The notes under the pieces were generated by a model. The model searched no databases, was not told where the DNA came from, and worked only from the letters and a program-made list of their open reading frames with translations. From assembly GCF_014596465.1 (NCBI RefSeq), contig NZ_MECK01000625.1:1-34515 (forward strand): a stretch of DNA of 34,515 bases, written 5' to 3'. The stretch comes from Streptomyces sp. CBMA123. Lineage in GTDB: Bacteria; Actinomycetota; Actinomycetes; Streptomycetales; Streptomycetaceae. The translations under genes were made by a program, and so were the position numbers. Below are positions 14,875 to 21,692 of this stretch, piece after piece (position 1 is the first letter of the stretch; every line of letters begins with the position of its first letter).

Positions 14875-16536
14875 TCAGTGGCAGCCGCAGGAGGTGAGGC
14901 GGGCGGCGATGCGGTCCATGGCGGCGCGGGCGGAGTCGGCGGGGGCGGTGGTGCGGGTCATCACGGCGAAGGCGAGCAGTCGGCCGTCGGCGTCGACGAC
15001 GGTGCCGGCCAGGGTGTTGACGCCGCTGAGGGTGCCGGTCTTGGCGCGGATCAGGCCGGCCGCGTCGGCGGCGCCGGAGCCCGAGCCGAAGCGCTTGTCG
15101 AGGGTGCCGGTGAAGCCCGCGACCGGGAGGCCGGTGAGGACCGGCCGCAGGGTGGGGTGCTGGTCGGAGGCGGCCAGCGAGAGCAGCTTGACCAGCACGG
15201 CGGGCGGGATCTCGTTGTCCGGGTGCAGGCCGCTGCCGTCATTGAGGACCACACCGGTCATCGGCACGCCGAGCTTGGTCAGCTCCTGGGAGACGGCGGT
15301 CGCCGCGCCCGCAAAGCCGGCCGGCTGGTGCCCGGCGAGGGCGACCTGACGGGCGATCGCCTCGGCGAGCTGGTTGTCCGACGTGGTCAGCAGGCGCTCG
15401 ACCAGCCGCGCGACGGTGGGTGAGTCGACCTTGCCGAGGACGGCGGCGTCGGCGGCGGCCGGGTCGGCGGCCGGCTTGGCCTTGCCCTCGACGGTGACGC
15501 CCTGGGCGGTGAGCATCGCGGCGAAGGCCGCGGCGGCCGCGGCGGGCGGGTCGGCGACCCGGGCCGGGGCCTCCTCCTTGCTCTTCGGGTCGATCTTGGC
15601 CTCGTCCACCATCAGCGGGACGACCAGGGCGATGTTCTGGTTGTCGGGGTTCCTGTGCTGCGGGTTGCCGCTGTAGAGCGAGAGGTCGTAGTCCAGCTTG
15701 ACCGTGGTGGTGCCGGCCGCCTTGAGGGCGGTGGCGGTCTGCCGGGCCAGGGCCTCCAGGGAGGCGGGGGCGGTGTCGGCGTCGGCGGGCTGGCCGCCGA
15801 TCCGCACCTGGTCGGCGGGCAGCGCGGTGAGCGTCGGGTCGCCGCCGCCGACCAGGGTGATGCTGCCCGGGTCCGCGCCGCGCACCACCCGGGTGGTGAG
15901 CCGGGTGTCGGCGGGGATCAGGGACAGAGCGGCGACCGAGGTGGCCAGCTTGGTGGTGGAGGCGGGGGTGGCCGGGGTGTTCTCCCCGGAGCCGTACAGG
16001 AGCCGGCCGTCGGCGGCGTCCGCGACGGCGATCGTCACGGTGCCCAGGTTCTTGTCCGCGAGGGCGGGGGCGAGCGCCTGCTGGAGCCCCTGCGCGGTGG
16101 GGACGGCGGCCTCCGGGCCGTTGCCGGCGGTGGCCAGCACGGCGCCCGCCCCGGGCACCGGGCGCGCGCCCGGCGAAGCGCTGTCACCGGGCGCGGCGCT
16201 GTCACCAGGCGCGGCACCGGGCGACTCGGCTCGGCGGGCGGGCCCGCCGGAGCTCTGACCCGGACCGGGCCTGGTCTTCCCCTGGTCGCCCTTGCGGCCG
16301 TCCCGGCCGTCCCGGCCGCCCTGGTCGCCTTGACCGTCCCGGCCGTCCCGGGCGTCCCGGTCGCCCTGGCCGTTGCCGTCCTCGCCCTGCCCCGCGCTGC
16401 GTCCGCCCGCGGTGGGGGACGGCTGCGCGTACGCACCGCCCGCCCCCAGCACCGTTCCGGCGACCAGCAGGGCCGCTCCGAACAGTCCGGCCGCCATCCT
16501 CCTGCGACGGCGCGCCGCCCCCACCCCAGCCCCCAC
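14875..16536 (-). CDS. dacB: D-alanyl-D-alanine carboxypeptidase/endopeptidase, PBP4 family
   Basis: A 553-residue secreted class C penicillin-binding protein that trims the terminal D-Ala or cleaves cross-links in peptidoglycan. I chose GTG 16536 (AAAGGGG eight bases upstream) because it is followed by Arg-rich residues, a hydrophobic core and AYA-Q, a good signal peptide of about 38 residues; GTG 16563 is an alternative. The catalytic triad of motifs is present: S193-T-T-K196, S386-D-N388 and K499-T-G501. Between signal and catalytic domain lies a Gly/Asp/Arg/Gln-rich low-complexity linker (about residues 50-130) with GRDGRD and APGDSA repeats. The C-terminus is SCGCH. It is divergent from ppa, with 76 bp between the starts. 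Confidence 0.92.
   Translation of the reverse strand: MGAGVGAARRRRRMAAGLFGAALLVAGTVLGAGGAYAQPSPTAGGRSAGQGEDGNGQGDRDARDGRDGQGDQGGRDGRDGRKGDQGKTRPGPGQSSGGPARRAESPGAAPGDSAAPGDSASPGARPVPGAGAVLATAGNGPEAAVPTAQGLQQALAPALADKNLGTVTIAVADAADGRLLYGSGENTPATPASTTKLATSVAALSLIPADTRLTTRVVRGADPGSITLVGGGDPTLTALPADQVRIGGQPADADTAPASLEALARQTATALKAAGTTTVKLDYDLSLYSGNPQHRNPDNQNIALVVPLMVDEAKIDPKSKEEAPARVADPPAAAAAAFAAMLTAQGVTVEGKAKPAADPAAADAAVLGKVDSPTVARLVERLLTTSDNQLAEAIARQVALAGHQPAGFAGAATAVSQELTKLGVPMTGVVLNDGSGLHPDNEIPPAVLVKLLSLAASDQHPTLRPVLTGLPVAGFTGTLDKRFGSGSGAADAAGLIRAKTGTLSGVNTLAGTVVDADGRLLAFAVMTRTTAPADSARAAMDRIAARLTSCGCH
16270..16385 (-). repeat. Low-complexity repeat encoding the DacB linker
   Basis: Short iterations of GTCCCGG and CGTCCCGGCC-type units on the plus strand encode repeated GRDGRD/GQGDQ residues on the minus strand. 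Such repeats are prone to slippage and probably vary in length between strains. Confidence 0.7.
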
Positions 16537-16612
16537 CGACCGGCCCCTTTCCTGAGCACTCACTCCCGTAGGAGACACTTGGATTCTGTCAGTCCCTACC
16601 TTGGAGGAACCG

Positions 16613-17104
16613 TTGGAATTCGACGTCCTTATCGAAATCCCGAAGGGCTCTCGTAACAAGTACGAGGTCGACCACGAGACCGGCCGGCTGCGGCTCGACC
16701 GGATGCTCTTCACCTCGACCCGCTACCCGGCCGACTACGGCTACGTCGAGGGCACGCTCGGCGAGGACGGCGACCCGCTGGACGCCCTGGTCATCCTGGA
16801 CGAGCCGACCTTCCCGGGTTGCCTCATCAAGTGCCGCGCCATCGGCATGTTCCAGATGACCGACGAGGCCGGCGGCGACGACAAGCTGCTGTGCGTCCCG
16901 GCGACGGACCCGCGCTGGGAGCACCTGCGCGACATCCACCACGTGTCGGAGTTCGACCGCCTGGAGATCCAGCACTTCTTCGAGGTCTACAAGGACCTGG
17001 AGCCGGGCAAGTCGGTCGAGGGCGCCAACTGGGTCGGCCGCGCCGAGGCCGAGGCCGAGGTCACCGCTTCGATCAAGCGCCTCGCGGAGCAGGGCGGCCA
17101 CTGA
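16613..17104 (+). CDS. ppa: Soluble inorganic pyrophosphatase (family I)
   Basis: A 163-residue cytosolic enzyme hydrolysing pyrophosphate and so driving biosynthetic reactions. Start at TTG 16613 (LEFDVLIEIPKGSRNKYEVD): GGAGG lies five bases upstream and this matches the family N-terminus; an in-frame TTG at 16601 overlaps the ribosome-binding site and is rejected. Family I motifs: EIPKGSRNKYEVD, YPADYGYVEGTLGEDGDPLDALV containing the D-x-D-P-x-D metal-binding signature, and DDKLLCVPATDPRW, then HFFEVYKDLEPGKSV. Complete and unremarkable apart from the TTG start. A strong hairpin follows it. Confidence 0.97.
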   Translation: MEFDVLIEIPKGSRNKYEVDHETGRLRLDRMLFTSTRYPADYGYVEGTLGEDGDPLDALVILDEPTFPGCLIKCRAIGMFQMTDEAGGDDKLLCVPATDPRWEHLRDIHHVSEFDRLEIQHFFEVYKDLEPGKSVEGANWVGRAEAEAEVTASIKRLAEQGGH

Positions 17105-17170
17105 GCCGTCGTTCCGATCTCGTTCGCTCCCCGTCCGATCGGGGGAGTTCGAGGTAGGTCGGGACAGCCT

Positions 17171-17208
17171 GGGCCGGGGTTCGCGGATTCGTCCGCGGGC
17201 CCCGGCCC
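17171..17208 (+). terminator. ppa terminator with TTCG loop
   Basis: Outer arms GGGCCGGGG (17171-17179) and CCCCGGCCC (17200-17208), inner arms CGCGGA (17182-17187) and TCCGCG (17192-17197), a 2x2 internal loop and a TTCG tetraloop. A short T-containing stretch follows. Confidence 0.85.
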
Positions 17209-17243
17209 CTGTCGTTTCCGGGGCAGATGGCCGTACGGTTTTA

Positions 17244-17258
17244 CCGACAGGCTGTCGG
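17244..17258. promoter_or_regulatory. Inverted repeat upstream of the iron box
   Basis: CCGACA-GGC-TGTCGG is a perfect 6-bp inverted repeat 13 bp upstream of the iron box. It could be a second operator or overlap the -35 region of the heme oxygenase promoter. No regulator is identified. Confidence 0.35.
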
Positions 17259-17271
17259 CAAGAGGGTCACC

Positions 17272-17290
17272 TTAGGTTAGGCTAACCAAA
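17272..17290. promoter_or_regulatory. DmdR/IdeR iron box before heme oxygenase
   Basis: TTAGGTTAGGCTAACCAAA matches the actinobacterial 19-bp DtxR-family iron box (TTAGGTTAGSCTAACCTAA) at all but one position by eye. It ends 32 bp before the heme oxygenase start and includes a TAnnnT (TAGGCT) that may be the -10 box. This predicts repression by Fe-loaded DmdR1/IdeR and induction on iron limitation. Confidence 0.9.
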
Positions 17291-17322
17291 ATCAAGGGTG
17301 GATCCCGATCCCAGGAGGCTGC

Positions 17323-17991
17323 ATGACCACGCCCGAGCCCACCCCGTTCTCCACGGTGCTCCGCACCGCCAGCAGCGAGGAGCACGAGGCCGCGGAACAG
17401 TCCTCGTTCATGAGCCGCCTGCTGGGCGGGCAGCTCGGGATCGAGGCCTACGCCGACCTGACCGGCCAGCTCTGGCACGTCTACCGGGCCCTGGAGAGCC
17501 GGGCCGGGCAGCTCGCGGAACACCCGCTGGCCGGGCCCTTCATCGACCGGGCGCTGCTGCGCACCGCCGCCGTCGAGCGCGACCTGGCGCACCTGCGGGG
17601 CCCCGACTGGCGGAACGGGCTGGCCCCACTGCCGGCCACCGCCGCACTGGTCGCCCGGATCGAGGAACTGGCCACCGAGTGGCCGGCCGGATACCTGGCC
17701 CACCACTACACCCGCTACCTGGGCGACCTCTCCGGCGGCCAGATCATCCGCGGCGTCGCCGAGAAGACCTGGGGCTTCGAGCGCAAGGGCGACGGCGTGC
17801 GGTTCTACGTCTTCGAGGAGATCGACAACCCGGCCGCCTTCAAGCGCGAGTACCGGGCCAAGCTGGACGCGGCGGGCGCGGCGATGGACGAGGTCGAGCG
17901 GCGCCGGGTGGTCGAGGAGTGCAAGCGGGCCTTCGTGCTCAACGGGGCGGTCTTCCACGACCTGGACGCCGGCTACCCGCTGAGCGCCTGA
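17323..17991 (+). CDS. Biliverdin-producing heme oxygenase
   Basis: A 222-residue protein of the HO-1/HmuO fold that opens heme to biliverdin, CO and Fe2+, releasing iron from host or environmental heme. The proximal heme ligand is probably H21 (SSEEHEAAE). The distal helix carries YLGDLSGGQ (residues 132-140), whose Asp135 corresponds to the catalytic distal Asp that positions water. RFYVFEEIDNPAAFKREYR and the late ECKRAFVLNGAVFHDL are also family-typical. AGGAGG is five bases upstream of ATG 17323. It is controlled by the adjacent iron box and followed by a 15-bp hairpin, so it is a single-gene unit. No heme importer is visible next to it. Confidence 0.93.
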   Translation: MTTPEPTPFSTVLRTASSEEHEAAEQSSFMSRLLGGQLGIEAYADLTGQLWHVYRALESRAGQLAEHPLAGPFIDRALLRTAAVERDLAHLRGPDWRNGLAPLPATAALVARIEELATEWPAGYLAHHYTRYLGDLSGGQIIRGVAEKTWGFERKGDGVRFYVFEEIDNPAAFKREYRAKLDAAGAAMDEVERRRVVEECKRAFVLNGAVFHDLDAGYPLSA

Positions 17992-18020
17992 GCCCCCGAG
18001 CCAACGGCGCCGGGACCACC

Positions 18021-18060
18021 GAGCCGGCCCCGGCGAGCAACCGTCCGCCGGGGCCGGCTC
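18021..18060 (+). terminator. Heme oxygenase terminator
   Basis: Perfect 15-bp arms GAGCCGGCCCCGGCG (18021-18035) and CGCCGGGGCCGGCTC (18046-18060) with a 10-nt loop, 30 bp after the stop. The following 18061-18190 has no gene I can support. Confidence 0.85.
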
Positions 18061-18190
18061 GCGTTCACGACCCGGCATCAGGCCTGAACTCCCGTGCGGC
18101 GGTGGCGAACCAGGACGGTGGCGCTGCCGCCCACCGGCAGGCCGGCCGCGGTGGCCGGCCGCAGGACCACCGGGGTGCCGCCGGTGCTGC

Positions 18191-18224
18191 CCGAGCGGGG
18201 CCCGGCCTGATCGGGCCCGCTCGG
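18191..18224 (-). terminator. Dodecin terminator
   Basis: Arms CCGAGCGGGGCCCG (18191-18204) and CGGGCCCGCTCGG (18212-18224) pair with one bulged G and a 7-nt loop, 17 bp beyond the dodecin stop on the minus strand. It could also act on the convergent strand. Confidence 0.7.
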
Positions 18225-18240
18225 TCCGCCGGCCGCGAGC

Positions 18241-18450
18241 TCAGTCCTCCAGCCGGAAGCCGACCTTGATGCACACCTGGTAGTGCTTGACCCGGCCGTC
18301 CTCCAGGTGGCCCCGGACCTGCGCGACCTCGAACCAGTCGAGGTTGCGCAGCGTCCGGGAGGCCCGTTCCACCCCGTTGCGGATCGCGGCGTCGACGCTC
18401 TCGGTCGAGGACCCGACGATCTCGGTCACCCGGTACACGTGGTCGGTCAT
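18241..18450 (-). CDS. Dodecin (flavin-binding dodecamer)
   Basis: A 69-residue protein (MTDHVYRVTEIVG), preceded by GAGGGAG seven bases from the ATG. It is the usual dodecin length and carries the conserved pattern VTEIVGSSTESVDAAIRNGV, with W39 in LDWFEV (the Trp stacking on the flavin isoalloxazine) and GHLEDGRVKHYQV. Dodecins form hollow 12-mers that store or buffer FMN, riboflavin or CoA. The gene converges on heme oxygenase and is divergent from the biosynthetic cluster, with only 39 bp before the first cluster ORF. I regard it as flanking, not part of the pathway. Confidence 0.93.
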   Translation of the reverse strand: MTDHVYRVTEIVGSSTESVDAAIRNGVERASRTLRNLDWFEVAQVRGHLEDGRVKHYQVCIKVGFRLED

Positions 18451-18489
18451 GGCGGACTCCCTCAGCTGTGCGACGGCCCCCGGTCCACC

Positions 18490-18864
18490 GTGCACCGCCC
18501 CGGGTCCGCCCGCACCCCGACGGCCGCCGCGACCGCCGCCAGGGACCACCGGCTAGAACGCCGCCCGGACCAGCCCGACCGGGGCGCCGCCGCCGAGCAG
18601 CGGGTCGACCCGGCCGGCTACACCGTCCGGCCGGCCGAGGCCCGCTGGGCGCTCACGGCGCTGCCCGAAGTCGCCGACGCCCGGGTGGAGTTCGACGAGG
18701 ACGGCAAGCTGACCGCCCGGATCACCCCCCGGCCGGCCGGGGCCGCCGACCAGGCCCCCGACGCGGCGGCGCTCACCAAGCGCCTGCGCACCCTCCTGCC
18801 CGGATACCTGCGCCCCGCCCGGCTGGTCCTCGACCAGCCCGACGGGCCCAGCCCGCACCACTGA
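18490..18864 (+). CDS. Short ORF resembling an adenylation-domain C-terminal subdomain
   Basis: About 124 residues from GTG 18490 (weak start, no clear Shine-Dalgarno; CTG 18466 also possible). The first 40 residues are Arg/Ala/Pro-rich. From about residue 50, ALTALPEVADARVEFDEDGK, then LTARITPRP and KRLRTLLPGYLRPARLVL, follow the C-terminal subdomain of AMP-binding enzymes (homology by eye to the end of the complete A domain encoded at 21673-23205). The A1-A8 core is absent, and so is the GK-DR motif with the catalytic Lys. Third positions are almost all G/C, so it is or recently was coding. It is either a decayed remnant or a small partner protein. It ends 20 bp before the UvrA-like gene. 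Confidence 0.5.
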   Translation: MHRPGSARTPTAAATAARDHRLERRPDQPDRGAAAEQRVDPAGYTVRPAEARWALTALPEVADARVEFDEDGKLTARITPRPAGAADQAPDAAALTKRLRTLLPGYLRPARLVLDQPDGPSPHH

Positions 18865-18884
18865 ACGACGCCGAGAGAGAAGCG

Positions 18885-21692
18885 GTGAACGCATTGAGCA
18901 AGGCCGACCACGGCGGCGGGACGACTCCCGCCGCACCCGATCCGCGCGACTGGATCGTGCTCCGGGGAGTACGGGAGCACAATCTGCGGATCGAGGAGCT
19001 GGCCGTGCCGCGGCACGGAGTCACGGTGTTCACCGGCGTCTCCGGCAGCGGCAAGTCCTCGCTGGCCTTCGACACGATCTACGCCGAGGGCTACCGGCAG
19101 TACCTGGACAGCCTGTCCGCGTACGTCCGCCGGAAGCTGCCCAAGGTGCCCAAGCCCGCGGTGGAGTGGATCAGCGGCCTCAGCCCCACGGTCGCCATCG
19201 AGCAGCGCACCATCAGCCGCAACCCCCGCTCCAACGTCGGCACCATCACCGAGATCTCGGACCGGCTGCGGCTGCTGTTCGCGCGGGCCGGCCGGCACGA
19301 GTGCCGCGGCTGCGGGCAGCACATCCACCCGCGCGACGTCGGCGAGCACCTCGCGGCGCTGGCCCTGGCCGCCGCCGCCGAGCCGGTGGAGCTGTACCGA
19401 CCCGCCGTCGGCGAGGAGCCCGGCGGGCGGGTCCTGCTGCTGCCCGCCGCCCCCGGCGAGGAGGACCTGGCCCGGGCCCGGCAGGCCGTCGAGGCGGCCC
19501 ACCGCGACGGCGGCCCGCTGGTCGCCCGGCGCGACGGCGCCATCGTGCGCCACCTGACGGCCGGCTGGATCTGCCCGGACTGCGGCACCGAGGCCCGCGC
19601 CACCTCCTCGCACTGGTTCACCCCCAACTCCCCGGCCGGGATGTGCGAGGAGTGCCAGGGCCTCGGCTTCACCTACCAGGTGGACCCGGCGCTGCTGGTC
19701 GGCGACCCGGAGGCCTCCGTCCGCTCCGGCGCGCTGACCTTCTTCGGGGACCGCACCCGCAGCAAGAAGACCTGGTGGCCGCTGCGCGAACTGCCCACGG
19801 TGCTCGAACTGGCCGGCGCCGGCCTGGACACGCCCTGGCACCTGCTCCCCGAGGGCGTGCGCGAGCTGGTGCTCACCGGCGCCACCGCGCGGCCGCTGCC
19901 GGAGCCGCTCGCCCGGGAACTGGAGCGCAAGCCCTTCGACGGGCTGGCCCAGCACCTGGAGCGGCTGTTCCGCGAGGCGGACTCGCCCGAGCGCAAGTCC
20001 TTCTACCAGGTGTTCATGGCGGCCCGCGGCTGCACCGCCTGCGGCGGCACCCGGCACCACGCCGAGGCGCTCGCGGTGCGGCTGGCCGACCTCAACATCG
20101 CCGAGGTGAACGCGCTGCCGGTGGCCCGGCTGGCCGAGTGGCTGGCGGAGGTCCGCGCCGAGCTCGCCACCACCTTCCTCGCCGAACTCGCCGAGGAGCT
20201 GCTGGTCCAGATCGGCACCCGGCTGACCTTCATGCTCGACGTCGGCCTGGGCTACCTCTCGCTGGACCGCTCCGCGCCCACCCTGTCGGCGGGCGAGGGC
20301 CAGCGGCTCCGGCTGGCCCGGCAGCTGGGCTGCGGGCTGGTCGGCGTCACCTACGTGCTCGACGAGCCGTCCATCGGCCTGCACGCCAAGGACAACTCCC
20401 GGCTGATCGCGCTGCTGCGGCAGCTCGCCGACGCGGGCAACACCGTGCTGGTGGTCGAGCACGACCAGGAGACCATGGAGACCGCCGACCACCTGGTGGA
20501 CCTGGGTCCGGGCGCGGGCATCCGGGGCGGCCGGGTGATCGCGGCCGGCCCCACGGCCGAGGTGATCGCCCACCCGGAGTCGCGCACCGCCGCCTACCTG
20601 CGCGGTGAGCTGGTCGTCGGTTCACCCCGGGAAGGGCGGCGCAGCCCCGGGGAGCACTGGCTGAGCATCCGCGGCGCCCGGCTGCACAACCTGCGCGGGG
20701 TGGACGCCGCCATCCCGGTGGGCCTGCTGACCTGCGTCACCGGGGTGAGCGGCAGCGGCAAGAGCTCGCTGATCACCCGCACCCTGCAGCCCGCCCTGGA
20801 GCAGGCCCTGACCCACCGCCGGGCGCCCGTCGGGCCGTTCGCCGAGCTGTCCGGCTGGGAGCGGTTCAGCCGGGTGGTCACCGTCACCCAGGAGTCCATC
20901 GGCGCCTCCTCCCGCTCCACCCCGGCCACCTACGTGGGCATCTTCGACGAGATCCGCAAGCTCTTCGCGAAGACCGAGGAGGCCGTCCGCCGCCGCTGGT
21001 CCACCGCGATGTTCAGCTTCAACACCGAGAAGGGCGGGCGCTGCGACCGCTGCGCGGGCAAGGGCACCATCCGGATCGAGATGCTGTTCCTGGCGGACTT
21101 CTCGGTGCGCTGCCCCTCCTGCGACGGGCGCCGCTACCACCCGCGGGTGCTCGAAGTCACCTACCGGGGGCGGGACATCGCCCAGACCCTGGACCTCGAG
21201 GTGGCCGAGGCGCTGGAGGTGTTCGGGGACATCCCGGCCGTCGCCCACCCGCTGCGGATGCTCTGCCAGGTCGGGCTCGGCTACCTCGCTCTCGGCCAGG
21301 ACACCACCACCCTCAGCGGCGGCGAGGCCCAACGCCTCAAGCTCTCCCGGGAGTTGATGCGGCGGGACGACGGCCGCACGCTCTACCTGATCGACGAGCC
21401 GACCACCGGGCTGCACTTCTCCGACGTGGAGGTGCTGCTGGGGGTCGTCCACGACCTGGTGGACCTGGGCAACACCGCGGTGGTCATCGAGCACAGCGTC
21501 GAGTTCGCGGCGGCCTGCGACTGGATCGTCGACCTGGGCCCCGGCGGCGGTGAGAACGGCGGCGAACTGGTGGCCGCCGGGCCGCCGGAGGAGGTGGCCG
21601 CCCACCCGAGGAGCGCACTGGCGCCCTATCTGGACCGCCAGCTTCACGTCATGAAGAGCAGAGGAGGACACAGTGCCGGCACCGAGCGCTGA
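18885..21692 (+). CDS. UvrA-like ABC ATPase (UvrB-binding segment missing), probable self-resistance
   Basis: A 935-residue UvrA paralogue from GTG 18885. Two ABC modules: Walker A GVSGSGKSS (residues 51-59) and another GVSGSGKSS in the second half; signatures LSAGEGQRLRLARQLG and LSGGEAQRLKLSRELM; switch regions YVLDEPSIGLHAKD and YLIDEPTTGLHFSD. Zinc-finger pairs are CRGCG, CPDCG/CEECQGLG, CTACGGTR and CDRCAGKG/CPSCDGRR. Between RRDGAIVRHL and WICPDCG the usual stretch of about 45 residues that contacts UvrB (TIEVVVDR...RL..S.ETAL in UvrA1) is absent. Related proteins (DrrC of daunorubicin, Ecm16 of echinomycin) protect producers from DNA-binding drugs. Its 3' end overlaps the next gene by 20 bp, tying it to the cluster. 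Confidence 0.88.
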   Translation: MNALSKADHGGGTTPAAPDPRDWIVLRGVREHNLRIEELAVPRHGVTVFTGVSGSGKSSLAFDTIYAEGYRQYLDSLSAYVRRKLPKVPKPAVEWISGLSPTVAIEQRTISRNPRSNVGTITEISDRLRLLFARAGRHECRGCGQHIHPRDVGEHLAALALAAAAEPVELYRPAVGEEPGGRVLLLPAAPGEEDLARARQAVEAAHRDGGPLVARRDGAIVRHLTAGWICPDCGTEARATSSHWFTPNSPAGMCEECQGLGFTYQVDPALLVGDPEASVRSGALTFFGDRTRSKKTWWPLRELPTVLELAGAGLDTPWHLLPEGVRELVLTGATARPLPEPLARELERKPFDGLAQHLERLFREADSPERKSFYQVFMAARGCTACGGTRHHAEALAVRLADLNIAEVNALPVARLAEWLAEVRAELATTFLAELAEELLVQIGTRLTFMLDVGLGYLSLDRSAPTLSAGEGQRLRLARQLGCGLVGVTYVLDEPSIGLHAKDNSRLIALLRQLADAGNTVLVVEHDQETMETADHLVDLGPGAGIRGGRVIAAGPTAEVIAHPESRTAAYLRGELVVGSPREGRRSPGEHWLSIRGARLHNLRGVDAAIPVGLLTCVTGVSGSGKSSLITRTLQPALEQALTHRRAPVGPFAELSGWERFSRVVTVTQESIGASSRSTPATYVGIFDEIRKLFAKTEEAVRRRWSTAMFSFNTEKGGRCDRCAGKGTIRIEMLFLADFSVRCPSCDGRRYHPRVLEVTYRGRDIAQTLDLEVAEALEVFGDIPAVAHPLRMLCQVGLGYLALGQDTTTLSGGEAQRLKLSRELMRRDDGRTLYLIDEPTTGLHFSDVEVLLGVVHDLVDLGNTAVVIEHSVEFAAACDWIVDLGPGGGENGGELVAAGPPEEVAAHPRSALAPYLDRQLHVMKSRGGHSAGTER

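Noticed and set aside
18065..18240. Possible small gene between heme oxygenase and dodecin
   Set aside because: Open frames here have no ribosome-binding site or family similarity; the interval is mostly two terminator hairpins.
18618..20573. Minus-strand open frame of about 650 codons across the UvrA-like gene
   Set aside because: Shadow frame of a clearly coding gene; low-complexity Gly/Gln/Val/Asp product.
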